Source: CAVSEK01 sp963726975 (GTDB lineage: Bacteria; Actinomycetota; Actinomycetes; Mycobacteriales; SCTD01). Taken from it: a DNA stretch of 64,000 bases. Below are positions 7,834 through 17,939 of this stretch, piece after piece. Numbering within the stretch: position 1 is the stretch's first letter; the number at the start of each line of letters is the position of its first letter. A program made the position numbers and the translations under genes. The DNA lies in NCBI GenBank assembly GCA_963726975.1, contig CAVSEK010000004.1, forward strand, positions 186,001 through 250,000, written 5' to 3'. The notes under the pieces were generated by a model. The model was not told where the DNA came from. It did no database searches and saw nothing but the letters and a program-made list of their open reading frames with translations.

Positions 7834-9015
7834 CGGGCCAGCGCCCGCAGCCGGTCCGCCGCCGCCTCGAGCGTCTCGAGGCGCTTGGGGAAGGCGAAGC
7901 GCAGCAGCCCGGCACCGTCCGCCGGGTCGGCGAAGAAGCTCGTGCCCGGGACCGCGGCGATGCCGGGGTCGGAGACGATCCGCCGGGCGTACGCGCTGGA
8001 GTCCTGCGCCGGGTCGAGGTCGCCGGTCTCGCAGAGCACGTAGTACGCGCCGTCGGGCACCCGGAAGCGGAAGCCGACCTCCTCGAGCACGCCGCACAGC
8101 AGGTCGCGCCGCTCGCGGTAGGCCTGCGCCATGCCCTCGTAGTACGACGGCGGCAGCGCCATCGCCGCGGCACCGGCGGCCTGCAGCGGCGCCGCCGCCC
8201 CGACGGTGAGGAAGTCGTGCACCTTGCGGATGCTCGCCGTGATCTCCGGCGGCGCGATGGACCAGCCCACCCGCCACCCGGTCACGGCGTACGTCTTGGA
8301 CAGCGCGTTGATCGTGACCGTGCGGTCCTCGAGCCCGGGCACCGTCGCCGGCGGCACGTGCCCGCCCGGCCCGAGGTAGTGGATGTGCTCGTAGATCTCG
8401 TCGGTCAGGCACAGGGCGTCGTACGTCGTGCAGAGCTCCGCGACCAGGCCGAGCTCCTCACGGGTGAAGACCTTGCCCGTCGGGTTGTGCGGCGTGTTGA
8501 CGATGATCGCCCGGGTGCGGTCGGAGAAGGCGGCGCGCAGCTCCGCCTCGTCGATCGTCCAGTCCGGCGCGTGCAGCGGTACGTAGACCGGCGTCGCGCC
8601 CGACAGCACGGCGTCGGGGCCGTAGTTCTCGTAGTAGGGGGTGAAGACGATCACCTCGTCGCCCGGGTCGACGGTGGCGAGCAGGGTCGCGATCATGGCC
8701 TCGGTGGAGCCGCAGGTGACGCACAGCTCGGTCTCCGGGTCCACGCTCCAGCCGGGGTAGGTCGCGGCGACCTTGGCGGCGATCGCCGTCGCGGAAGGCC
8801 TTCGCACCCCAGGTGATCGCGTACTGGTTGACGTCGCCGTCGATGGCGGCCTTGGCCGCCTCCTTGAGCTCGTCGGGGCAGGCGAAGTCGGGGAAGCCCT
8901 GCGCGAGGTTCACCCCGCCGGACCGCGCCACCAGCCGGCTCATCTCGCGGATGACCGACTCCTGGAACAGCGCGGCCTTGGTGCTCGCCCAGCCCCGCCG
9001 CACGCCCGTGCTCAC
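7830..9015 (-). CDS. class I/II PLP aminotransferase (one frameshift)
   Basis: Fold-type I aminotransferase of about 394 residues, closest in layout to YbdL/kynurenine or methionine aminotransferases and some DapC-like enzymes. The PLP lysine lies in ALSKTYAVTGWRVGW, the pyridine ring Asp/Tyr in LTDEIYEH, and NTPHNPTGK is the substrate-binding Asn motif. The N-terminus LAQGFPDF is typical. The frame breaks near 8789, where an extra G in GACGGCG separates FRD from AIAAKVAATYP. Deleting it gives a single uninterrupted enzyme. The GTG start overlaps the stop of the upstream Gly-rich membrane protein by GTGA. The frameshift is likely a sequencing artefact. Confidence 0.88.
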
Positions 9016-10296
9016 CACGACCCGCCCCCTCCACCGCCGCCGCCGAAGCCGCCGCCGCCGCCGCCCCAGTCGCCGCCGCCGCCGAGGCCCCAGTCGCCGC
9101 CGGAGAAGCCGCCGCCGGACCAGCCGCCCGAGCTCTGCCGGCCCTCGTCGAGCCCGCGGTCGAAGCCGGTGTCGTAGCCCGAGCCGTAGCCCGAGCCGTA
9201 GCCCCCGCCGCCGAAGCCGCCGGACAGCACGCTGCCGAGCAGCATGGTCTCCCAGAAGGGCACGCCGTACCAGCCGCCGGGGACCATCCGCCCGCCGAGC
9301 ATCCCGCCGCCGAACCAGTGCGAGCGGCCGGGGGCGTACGTCGGGCTGCCGTCGTACTCCTCGTCGCCGACCTGCACGCGCTGCTCGCGGTCCAGGCGGG
9401 GGCCGCTGCCCGGCGGCGGCGGCACCTCCGGCCCCGGGTCGAGCCCGAGGCGGGTCCGCGCCAGCCGGGCCGCGGACAGCCCCTCGACGGCGGTGCGGCG
9501 CGCCGCCTCGAACTCGCCGGGGGTGTCGGACCGCGACAGCAGGGCCCCGGTCGAGGTGTAGCGCTCGGCGGCGTCGGCGAGGGCCTGCCGGGCGACCGGG
9601 TCGTCGCCGGCGGACAGGTTGGACACGTCCGCGCCGAGCCGGTCGTAGAGCGACTCGACGTCGGCGCGCGCGCCCTCCATCGCGCGGGCGCGCGTGCGCC
9701 GGCGCGACAGGTACAGCGCACCGCCGCCGCCCACGCCGATCAGGGCGAGCACGCCGAGCACGGCCGCGCCCCCGCCCCCGCCCGCCGCCGGTGTCGCCGC
9801 CGCCGCCGGGGCCGCTGGACCGGCCGTCGGCGATGGACGCGGACGCCTGCTCGATGCTGGCGACGAGCGCGCCGGTGAGGTCGCCGCCGGCGTTGCGCGA
9901 GGCGATCCGGCCGGCCTCGCCCTGGTCGAGCCCGCTGGAGGGCCCGGCCCCGCCCGCCAGGGTGCTGCCGGAGACCGTGAAGAGCACCGCGCCGGCGCCC
10001 AGGCCGGAGCCGATCGCGCTGGTGACGCCCGACGGCCCGCCGTTGGCCGACGCGGCCGCCGCGGGCAGCACGGCGACGAAGACCTGGCGCCCGGACTGCC
10101 GGACCGCTGACCGGAGCCGGCCCGCGTCGACGTCGGCGGTCGCCTGCGGGTCGACGTAGACCGGGTCCGACAGCAGCGAGCGCACGACGTCGGCGGTGGT
10201 GGTGGCCGAGGCCGTGCCCGGCAGGCCGAGCAGGGCCGCGGCCGCGAGCAGGAGCACGAGGACCAGGCTCCGGGCGTACGGGCGGGGGCGGGTCAT
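9012..10296 (-). CDS. secreted/membrane protein with Gly-rich tail, TPM-like (one frameshift)
   Basis: About 428 residues after repair. An N-terminal signal peptide (ARSLVLVLLLAAAALLGLP, cleavage near GTASA) leads a globular extracytoplasmic domain of about 130 residues resembling TPM-type domains in layout. A Gly-rich linker follows, then a transmembrane helix (VLGVLALIGVGGGGALYL) with basic stop-transfer RRRTRAR, and a cytoplasmic helical part. The C-terminus is extremely Gly/Ser/Trp/Phe-rich with repeated GGG and GSGYGSGY units. The frame is broken in a G run near 9780-9790. The ATG is preceded at 6 nt by CATCAT. Function unknown. Confidence 0.7.
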
Positions 10297-10328
10297 GGCC
10301 CGATGATGCCCCTGCCCGGCCCGCGGGG

Positions 10329-10948
10329 TCAGGGCGCCTGCACGAAGCCGCGGACGGCGTCGGCGACGAGCTGCACGGCGATGGCCGACAGCAGCAGGCC
10401 GCTGATCCGGGTGAGCAGCAGGATGCCGGCCTCGCGCAGCACCTGGGTGATGCCGACGGAGAAGCGCAGGGCGAGGTAGACGGCCAGGTGGATGGCCAGG
10501 ATGCCGGCGGCGATGGCGGTGTAGTCGCCGAGCCCGTCGGCCTGCTGCACGAAGACGATGGTCGCGACGATGGCGCCCGGTCCGGCGAGCAGCGGGGTGC
10601 CCAGCGGGACGAGCGCGACGTTGACGTCCTTGACCTCGCCGGGGTCCTCGCCGTTGTCGGTGAGCAGCTCGAGCGCCACGATGAGCAGCAGCAGGCCGCC
10701 GGCGCCCTGCAGCGCCGGCACGCCGATGCCGAGGTAGGCGAGCAGCTGCTGGCCGACCACGGCGAACAGGCGATGACGACGAGCGAGACGAGCACCGCCT
10801 GGCCGGCGAGCCGGCGCCGGGTGCGCGGCGTGCGGCCTCCGGTGAGGCCGAGGAACAGCGGGATGGACCCGAGCGGGTCCATGATGACGAACAGCGTGAC
10901 GAAGACCTCGCCGAAGGTCGTCGGCGAGAAGACCGAGGACAGGCTCAC
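10329..10948 (-). CDS. MarC family integral membrane protein (one frameshift)
   Basis: Predicted six-helix inner-membrane protein of about 206 residues of the MarC/UPF0056 family, transport role unproven. Family signatures are FVIMDPLGSIPLFL in the first helix region and the matching VALVPLGTPLLAGPGAI in the second half. The reading frame breaks near 10767 after VLVSLVVIA, where one base is missing, and resumes with LFAVVGQQLLAYLGIG. The GTG start overlaps the PHP gene stop by GTGA. It ends the PHP-MarC pair and lies downstream of nothing else on this strand until the Gly-rich protein gene. Confidence 0.85.
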
Positions 10949-11793
10949 GCCGGCCACCGGCGGTGCCGGTGGCGAGCGCGAGGACCTGCTCGTACGCCTC
11001 GTCGGCGGTGGTCTCGCTGCCCAGGGCGAGCGGCTTGCGCGTGCCGTGGAAGTCGCTGCTGCCCGTGACCAGCAGGCCGAGCTCGCCGGCCAGGCCGCGC
11101 AGGTGGGCCCGGGTGCCCGGCGGGTGGTCGGCGTGGTCGACCTCCAGCCCGGCCAGCCCGACCGCGGCGAGCTCGGCGTACGTCTCGTCCGGGACGGTGC
11201 GGCCGCGCGCGGCGGCGCCGGGGTGCGCGAAGACCGCCACGCCACCGGCGCCGGTGACCAGGCGGACGGCGTCGGCGACGTCGAGCTCGCGCTTGCCGGC
11301 CCAGTGCCGGCCGCCGGTGCCGATCCACTCGGGCGTGAACGCCGCCTGCAGGCTCGGGACGGCGCCGGCGTCGAGCAGCGCCTGGGCGACGTGCGGCCGG
11401 CCGACGGTGCCGGCGGCCAGGGCCTGCACCTGCTCCCACGTGATGCCGGTGCCGGCGGCGGCCAGGCTGGCCACCATGCGCGCGGCCCGGGTCCGCGGCT
11501 GTCGCGCAGCGCCGCCCGCTCCGCGGCGAAGCCGGCTCGGCGGGGTCGAAGAGGTAGGCGAGCAGGTGCAGGCTCACCCGCTCGCGCACGCAGCTGATCT
11601 CGGCGCCGGGCACCAGGGTCAGCCCGGCCGGCAGCGCCGCGGCGGCCTCGGCGAGGCCCGCGGTCGTGTCGTGGTCGGTGAGCGCGACGACGTCGAGCCC
11701 GGCCGCGCGCGCCTCCCGCACGAGGTCCGCCGGCGCGGTCGTGCCGTCGGAGGCGGTGGAGTGCGTGTGCAGGTCGATCCGGCGGGCGGACAG
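10945..11793 (-). CDS. PHP-domain metal-dependent phosphoesterase (frameshifted)
   Basis: PHP-family phosphoesterase of about 280 residues, related to RNase AM/YciV and 3',5'-nucleoside bisphosphate phosphatases. Metal ligands seen: DLHTHSTASDG near the N-terminus, LTDHDT, GAEIS, VFAHPG, and SSDFHG. The frame breaks near 11538 and 11498, and probably once more near the end, and each repair joins recognisable family sequence. No ATG or GTG lies upstream in frame of DLHTHS. A CTG at 11793, preceded 6 nt upstream by GGAG, gives the expected short N-terminus (MSARRIDLHTHS), so a CTG start is proposed. The divergent amidase starts 64 bp away. Confidence 0.78.
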   Translation of the reverse strand: MSARRIDLHTHSTASDGTTAPADLVREARAAGLDVVALTDHDTTAGLAEAAAALPAGLTLVPGAEISCVRERVSLHLLAYLFDPAEPASPRSGRRCATAADPGRAHGGQPGRRRHRHHVGAGAGPGRRHRRPAARRPGAARRRRRPEPAGGVHARVDRHRRPALGRQARARRRRRRPPGHRRRWRGGLRAPRRRRARPHRPGRDVRRARRGRAGRAGGRPRRPPAGHPGPPARPGRRARPAGHGQQRLPRHAQAARPGQRDHRRRGVRAGPRARHRHRRWPA

Positions 11794-11845
11794 GGCGGGC
11801 TCCGGGGGGCGAGGAGGGGACGCCCAGGGTAGGCGGGCGGGGGGC

Positions 11846-11851
11846 TAGCGT
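11846..11851 (+). promoter_or_regulatory. leaderless-type -10 (TAGCGT) for amidase
   Basis: TAGCGT ends 6 nt before the ATG at 11858, the same geometry as the other leaderless promoters of the window. Confidence 0.5.
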
Positions 11852-11857
11852 CCGGCC

Positions 11858-13261
11858 ATGACCGACCCCTGGCAGGACGCCACCACCTCGGCCGAGCTCG
11901 TGCGCACCGGCGCGGCCAGCCCGCTCGAGCTGGTCGAGGGAGCCGTCGCGGATCGAGGCGCTCAACGGCGCTCCGGCGCGGTCGTCCGCGACCGCTTCGA
12001 GCGGGCCCGGGCCGAGGCGTCGGGCGACCTGCCGGACGGCCCGTTCCGCGGCGTGCCGTTCCTGCTCAAGGACCTCGGCGCGACCGTCGCCGGCGAGACC
12101 ACCGCGTTCGGTGTCGGGCCGCTCGCGGGCACGACGATGTCGACGACGTCGTACGTCGCGCAGCAGGTGCGCGACGCCGGCCTGGTCGTGCTGGGCCGGA
12201 CGACGGTGCCGGAGCTCGGCACGACGGTGAGCAGCGAGCCGCGCAGCTTCCGCCGGCCCGCAACCCGTGGGACCGCGAGCGCTCGCCGGGCGGCTCGTCC
12301 GGCGGGTCGGCGGCGGCGGTGGCGAGCCGGCATGGTGCCCGCGCGCACGCCAACGACGGCGGCGGCTCGATCCGGATCCCGGCCAGCGCTGCGGGCTGGT
12401 GGGCCTCAAGCCGAGCCGGGGCCGGGTCAGCCAGGGCCCGGAGCGTCGGCGAGGGCTGGGCCGGCGCCACGATCGAGCGGCGTCGTCACGCGGACCGTGC
12501 GCGACACCGCCGCGCTGCTCGACGCGCTGGGCGCGCGGATGCCGGGGGAGCCGTACTACCGCCTCCCCTGCCGGCGACCGCTGCGGGACGAGGTGGGGCG
12601 CGACCCGGGCGCGGCTGCGCTCGGGTTCGTTGACCGGCCGGGCGGCGAGGCCGGGCTGGACGACCGGAGTGCCGCGGGCGGTCGGGGCGACCGGGAGCTG
12701 CTCGCCGCGGGGCATGACGTTGAGCGCGGCCACCCGGACGCGATGGGCGACCCGGGTTCGCGCGTCCCTTCGGCGCGGTCATCGCCGCCGAGACGAGGCG
12801 ACGCTCGAGGCGTTCGGGCAGCTGCTCGGGCGGCCGGTCGAGGACGACGAGCTCGAGCCGCGCAACGTCACTACCGGCGATGGGCCGGCGTGACCGCCGT
12901 CGCCTACCTGGGCGCCCGCGCCTGGCTCGGCGCGGTTCACGCCGGCGGCTGGCGGCCTGGTGGGACGACGCACGACCTGCTCGTCACGCCGACGCAGGGC
13001 GTGCCGCCGCCCGCTGGGCGCCCTGGAGGCGGGACCGGAGGCGGAGGCCGCGGCCGGCTGCGTCATCCCGTACAGCGCGCAGTTCAACATCAGCGGGCAG
13101 CCCGCGGTGAGCTGCCGCTCGCCACCTCGCCGGAGGGGCTGCCGGTCGGCGTGCAGCTCGTGGCGGCGTACGGCCGTGAGGACCTGCTGCTGCGGGTCGC
13201 GGCCCGGCTCGAGCAGGTCGCGCCGTGGGCGGACCGTCGCCCGCCGGTGCACGCCCAGTAG
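11858..13261 (+). pseudogene. amidase-signature enzyme, multiply frameshifted
   Basis: Amidase-signature family hydrolase (about 470 residues expected). The pieces of the Ser-cisSer-Lys triad are all present but in different frames: the Lys in FLLKDLG, the Gly/Ser loop NPWDRERSPGGSSGGS, and IRIPAS. The C-terminal LPVGVQLVAAYGREDLLLRVAARLEQ is also normal. Frame changes are needed near 11950, 11975, 12258, 12395, 12480, 12760, 12890 and 13020. Each repair is a loss or gain of one or two bases in GC-rich sequence. Either the gene is decayed or, as I think more likely given identical breaks in essential neighbours, the consensus is poor here. Substrate unknown. Confidence 0.75.
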
Positions 13262-13304
13262 AGGCCAGCGAGGGGCAGTAGAGGGCCAGCAGAGGGCAGC
13301 AGCG

Positions 13305-15213
13305 TCAGCCCGCCAGGCGGCGCAGCAGGTCGGCGGCCAGCGGCGCGGCGACCTCGCCGCCGAAGCCGCCGTCCTCGACCAGGACGGCGAAGGCGAGTCG
13401 CCCTGGTAGCCGGTGAACCAGGCGTGGGTCTGCGGCGGGTCCTCGTGCCGAACTCCGCGGTGCCGGTCTTGCCGCCGACCGGGCCGCCGGGCACGCCCGC
13501 CAGCGCGGTGCCGGTGCCGCCGGTGACCACCGGCGCATGAGCGACTGCAGCGCCGCACGGCCTGCGGGCAGCGCCGGCGCCGGGCGGGGCCGCGGCGCGC
13601 GGTCGAGCCAGCAGCCGCGGCGGGAGCGGCCGCCCGGCGGCCACCGACGCCGGCGCCACCGCCACGGCCAGCGGGCTGGCCAGGACCTGCCCTGCCCGAT
13701 CATGTCCGCGGCGTGCTCGACGGGTCGTCGCTGAGCCGGCACGGCGCCGCCGAGGCCGCGCCGACGCCGAGGTCGACGGCGCCGTAGCCCAGGTCGCGGC
13801 GGCCTGCGGCAGCTGCGCGCGGGGTCACCCGGCCGGCGCTGCCGACGAAGGCGGTGTTGCAGGAATCGGCGAAGTCGGTGCGGAACGGCACCGGTCCGAG
13901 GACCTCGTCCTCGGCGTTGCGGAACACCTTGCCGTCGACGGTGACCGTGGCCGGGCAGCGCGACCGTCTCGTCGGGCGTCAGGCCGTGCCGCAGCAGGGC
14001 GAGCGCGAGGCGATCTTGAACGTGGAGCCGGGCGGGTAGCGGCCGATCAGCGCGCGGTTGTACCCGGCCCGTCCGGGCCGGCGTTGGCCACGGCGAGCAC
14101 GTCGCCGGTGCTCGGGCGCAGCGCGACCAGCGCCGCCCGCCGGCCCTCGGGCGCGGCCGCCAGCGCGGCGTCGGCCGCGCGCTGCACGCGCGGGTCGAGC
14201 GTCGCCGCAGCGCGGTCCCGGGCACCGGCGCGACGTCGAGCAGCACTGCGGCTCGACGGGGGCGGCGCCGGCCGCGGCACCGGCACCGGCCGCCGGGACC
14301 GCCTCGACGCGCAGGCCGGGCGTGCCGGACAGCTGGGCGTCGAAGCGCTCCTGCAGGCCCGACAGCCCCACCTGCTGGTCGGCGCGGACCCGCCCGGCGC
14401 CGGCGGCCACCCTCTCGGCGGTCGCCGGGCCGACGGTGCCGAGCAGCGCGCGGGCGAAGGCCGTCGTGGGCGCGAGCTGGCGGGTGCCCTCGCGCAGGAC
14501 GACGCCGGGCACGGGGCGCAGCCGGTCGCGGACGGCGTCGTACGCCTCCCGACGCAGCGTGACGACCTCGACGAAGGCGTCCGGCTGCGCGGCAGCACCC
14601 GGGTCACCAGCGGCGCGGGGTCGACGCCGATGAGGGTCGCGGCCGTACGCGCGGCGGTGACCGGGTCGCTCGCGCGGGACGGCTGGAGGCCGACCGTGAC
14701 GACCGGCCGCTCGGTGACCAGCGGCGTGCCGTCGCCGCCGGTGATCGGCGCCCGCGGCGCCTGGACGGCGCGGGCCCGCAGCACCAGCCCGTCGCGCAGC
14801 GCGGGGTGCACGACCGGCGGGGTCAGCTCCGGCAGCCACCGCCCGCCGGACCGGACGAGCGGCAGCTGCGTGCGGTAGCTCCACGGCGCGCCGAGCTCCC
14901 ACCGCACGTCGAGCGAGGCGGTGCGGCGGTCGCGGTCGCCGGTCACGCCCGCCACGGTGACCGCGGTCGGCCGCTCGTCCTCCGCCGGGCTCAGCCCGGC
15001 GGTGAGCGCGGCGACGGCGGCGGGCGGGTCGGCGACGCCGGTCGGCGACCAGGTCAGGTCGCTCAGCGTGCCCGCGGTCCACGCGACGCCGACGGCCCTG
15101 GCCGCCCGCTCGGCAGCAGCGGCGTCGCGGCCGAGCAACCGCGGGCCCTGCCACACGCCGAGGGCGACGAGCAGCGCGACGGTCAGCACGCCGACGAGCA
15201 GGGTCCTGCGCAC
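13305..15213 (-). pseudogene. class B penicillin-binding protein with NTF2-like domain, multiply frameshifted
   Basis: D,D-transpeptidase that cross-links peptidoglycan in the periplasm. Order: N-terminal signal-anchor (LLVGVLTVALLVALGVW), MecA_N/NTF2-like domain (about 30-130), PBP dimerisation domain, and transpeptidase domain. Transpeptidase motifs are recognisable in separate frames: STFK (SxxK) at about 14020, SCN (SxN) at about 13860 and KTGTAEFG at about 13460. Breaks lie near 14590, 14245, 14230, 14070, 14010, 13960, 13700, 13540, 13450 and 13400. M. tuberculosis Rv2864c has the same architecture. All motifs survive, so the breaks are probably sequence errors. If real, the gene would be dead. 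Confidence 0.8.
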
Positions 15214-15247
15214 GCGTCACCTCCGGGAGAGCCGCGATCCTCACCCC

Positions 15248-15253
15248 TACCCT
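15248..15253 (+). promoter_or_regulatory. leaderless-type -10 (TACCCT) for thioesterase
   Basis: TACCCT ends 7 nt before the ATG at 15261, inside the short divergent gap to the penicillin-binding protein gene. Confidence 0.5.
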
Positions 15254-15260
15254 GCCCTGC

Positions 15261-15653
15261 ATGAGCGCGCCACGCCTGACCGTCCGCGTGCAGACGCGCT
15301 TCTCCGACCTCGACCCGCTCGGCCACGTCAACCACGTGCGGTTCATCGTCTTCATGGAGACGGCCCGGGTGCGCTTCATGCACGAGCACGCCGGGTCGCT
15401 GCGCGGGCACGTGCTCGTCGCGCGCACCGAGTGCGACCACCGGGCCGAGATCCCGGCGTCGACCCTCGACGTCGACGTGACGGTGCAGGTCGAGTCGGTC
15501 GGGCGGACGTCCTTCGTCGTCCGCCACGACCTCGTCGACGGCGAGCGGCCGGTCGGCACCGGTCGGGTCGTGCTCGTCGCGGTCGGCGAGGACCGGCGGC
15601 CGCGCCCGATCACGGTCGCGGAGCGCGCCCGGCTGCTCGGTCAGGCCGGCTGA
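15261..15653 (+). CDS. acyl-CoA thioesterase, hotdog fold (4HBT/FadM type)
   Basis: A 130-residue hotdog-fold thioesterase. The 4HBT signature TRFSDLDPLGHVNHVRFIVFMETAR contains the catalytic Asp (D17 region) and the HxN pair, as in YbgC/FadM and 4-hydroxybenzoyl-CoA thioesterase. Expected to hydrolyse acyl-CoA in the cytoplasm. The ATG lies 7 nt downstream of a TACCCT -10 element. The 3' end overlaps the convergent DUF6758 gene by 13 bp. Confidence 0.9.
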   Translation: MSAPRLTVRVQTRFSDLDPLGHVNHVRFIVFMETARVRFMHEHAGSLRGHVLVARTECDHRAEIPASTLDVDVTVQVESVGRTSFVVRHDLVDGERPVGTGRVVLVAVGEDRRPRPITVAERARLLGQAG

Positions 15654-16263
15654 GGCCAGCCGCCGGGTCGGCGCCCGACCGGCAGGCCGAGCGCCGGGTG
15701 CTCCCGCAGGTCGGCCAGCTCGACGTGCTCGAGCAGCAGCAGCTCGGCGGCGGGCGGCCACAGCACCGCCCACAGCCACACGCCGCCGGCCTCGCCGACG
15801 AGGGCCACCCGGTCGGCGGCCGAGGGAGCGCGCCACAGCGCCGTCGGGTGCCCGGCGGCGAGCACCTTGCCGTCGGGCGGCCCGTCCGCGACGCCGCCGG
15901 GGTCGAGGCCGCGGTGCCGGCGAGCCGGGCGCCGAGACCGGTGCCCGGCTCCTCCGCGACGAGCACGAGGTCGGCGGGCCCGCCGAGCGGCGACGGGCCG
16001 GTCAGCGCGACGGCGGTCGCGCGCGCGCCGGACCGCTCGTCGCCGGCGCTGCGCAGGCCCGTCAGCGTCCAGCCGGGCAGCAGCGGCAGCGGCGACCACA
16101 GCGGCACGCCGGGCGCGCGGCCAGCGGCTGCACCGCGTCGCCGCGGGCCGCGGCGCGGGCGGTAGGGCGCGACCGCGCCGTGCGCGGCGCACTCCCAGTC
16201 GCTGGACATCAGCCCGGGCGGGCGCAGCGGACCGGAGCAGCGGGGGCAGTGCGCGGCGGTCAC
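15641..16263 (-). CDS. DUF6758 family protein (frameshifted)
   Basis: Conserved actinobacterial protein of about 207 residues whose function is unknown. It opens with a zinc-ribbon-like CPRCSGPLRPPG and WECAAHGAV, then VPLWSPLPLLPGWTLTG, AGDERSGARATAVALTGPSPLGGPADLVLVAEEPGTGLGARLAG and KVLAAGHPTALW, the family order. The frame breaks near 15905 and probably twice near 16120 where compensating errors alter a short stretch. The corrected C-terminus GGWPQPA overlaps the convergent thioesterase. Family assignment is from remembered homologue order, so the name is moderately secure. Confidence 0.72.
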
Positions 16264-16300
16264 CGGCTCACGGTCTACGCCCGGCGCGCGCCGCGGACGG

Positions 16301-16819
16301 TCAAGCGCCCCGGCGCCGCTCCTGCAGCTCCGGGCGGCCCGGGAACTCGCCGCCGGTGCGCGTCGGCGTAGATGCGCTTGGGGACCATCACCTTGCGGCG
16401 GAAGATGCAGACCAGCACGCCGTCCTGGTTGTAGCCCTTGGTCTCGACGTAGACGACGCCGCGGTCGTCCTTGCTCTTCGGCTCTCGGTCTTGTCGAGCA
16501 CCTCGGTCTGGCCGTAGATCGTGTCGCCGTGGAAGGTCGGGAAGACGTGCTTGAGCGACTCGACCTCGAGGTTGGCGATGGCCCGGCCGGAGACGTCGGC
16601 GACCGACATGCCGAGCAGCAGCGAGTAGACGTAGTTGCCGACCACGACGTTGCGGCCCTGCTGGGTGGTCGCCGCGTAGTTGGCGTCCAGGTGCAGCGGG
16701 TGGTGGTTCATCGTGATCAGGCAGAACAGGTGGTCGTCGTACTCGGTGACGGTCTTGCCGGGCCAGTGCTTGTAGACCGCGCCGACCTCGAACTCCTCGT
16801 AGTACCGGCCGAACTGCAC
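16301..16819 (-). CDS. MaoC family dehydratase (two frameshifts)
   Basis: Hotdog-fold (R)-specific enoyl-CoA hydratase-like protein of about 172 residues. The signature YEEFEVGAVYKHWPGKTVTEYDDHLFCLITMN contains the catalytic D and H of MaoC dehydratases, then HPLHLDANYA and VVVGNYVYSLLLGMS. The frame breaks near 16485 (one base missing after VLDKTE) and near 16362, after which the natural C-terminus GGEFPGRPELQERRRGA is recovered. The GTG start directly precedes QFGRYYEEF. MaoC proteins of this subtype (about 170 residues) are often linked to mesaconyl-CoA or acyl-CoA metabolism. The CoA-ester lyases at 36-38 kb are possible partners. Confidence 0.82.
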
Positions 16820-16863
16820 GAGCGGCTCCTGGTGGCTGCGGGTGGGGATGCCGCCGCATCCTG

Positions 16864-17939
16864 TCAGCGTGCCGGCGGCGCCAACGGCGGGCGGGCCGTG
16901 GCCCGCGGCCGTCGGCGAGCAGCTCGGCCGCGCCGCCCGGCCAGGTCGTGCAGCGCGACGAGGAAGCGGAAGCGGCCGTCGCCGACCTGCTCGGGCTCCA
17001 GGCTGAGCCGGGCCAGCGGCGCGTCGGGCGTCGCGCGCGGCGCCGGCGCCGCTCGAGCAGCGGCGGTCACCCGCTCCGCTCGTGCGGCGGCGAGGTACTG
17101 CCGCACCACGCTGTGCCAGACCACGGTGACGACGCCCGGCACCGGCGTCGGCGAGCTCGCGCGCGAGGAAGTCCGACGCCGGCAGCGCGCCTCGACCCGG
17201 GCGGGCACCGCGCGCGGCCACCGCGAGGGCGCCGCGCAGCCGCTCGAGCCGGGCGAGCTGGTCGGCCCAGACGTACGACGTGAGCGTGAGCCGGTCCGCG
17301 GTGCTCGCCGGGTCGAGCGGCGCCGGGGTCGCAGCCCGGCGCGCTCGACGACGTCGACCGGCGACGTCCGGCGGCAGCGCGCCGCGCCACGGGGTCGACG
17401 AGCCGCACCGGGCTGGCCGGGTCGCCGAGCACCGCGGCCGCCCACCTCGTACGCGCAGGCGTCGACCCGCAGGTTCAGCCCGGCGCTGGCGCCGATCTCG
17501 AGCAGCCGGACGGGCAGCCCGGTCCGCGCGGCCACGTGCTGCAGCCCGCCGAGCAGCACGGCGGCCCGCCCGACCTCGTTGGTCTGCACGGGCGCGCCGG
17601 ACCAGCTCGGCGCAGCCGCGGCTGCGTCGCGACGACCTCGCGGGCCGCCGGCCCAGGCGCCGTCGACCGGCGCGGTGCCGCCGACGCTCGGGTAGTGCAG
17701 CGCGAGCGCCGGGCGCCTGCCGCTCCAGCACGAGCCGGTGCAGCGCGCCGGCGAAGCGCAGCGACGGCGACGCGCCGGGCGGGTCGGCCGCGAGCGGGCC
17801 GAGCAGGTCGCGGACCGGACCGGGCCGGGTCGAGCTCGCCGGCGGCGCCGTCGAGCAGGGCCGCGGTGAGCGGGCTGCCGTGCGGCGCGGCACTGGCGCG
17901 GCCTGCGCGCGGAACCGCTCGTCGAGCGGGCTGCGTCAC
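16864..17939 (-). pseudogene. DUF2332 domain protein, multiply frameshifted
   Basis: DUF2332 family (about 340 residues expected), function unknown. Diagnostic pieces occur in different frames: GSPLTAALLDGAAGELD, ASPSLRFAGALHRLVL, then QTNEVGRAAVLLGGLQHVA and PVRLLEIGASAGLNLRVDA, which resembles a SAM-binding glycine loop. The C-terminal region VTVVWHSVVRQYL and ARLSLEPE are also typical. At least seven frame changes are needed between 17900 and 16950. The GTG start overlaps the SUFU gene stop (GTGA), so the two were meant to be co-translated. The exact end is uncertain. Confidence 0.7.

Noticed and set aside
11858..13261. Programmed frameshifting or a genuinely split amidase
   Set aside because: Breaks are numerous, random in position and similar to those in neighbouring essential genes. 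No slippery site or stimulatory structure was recognised.
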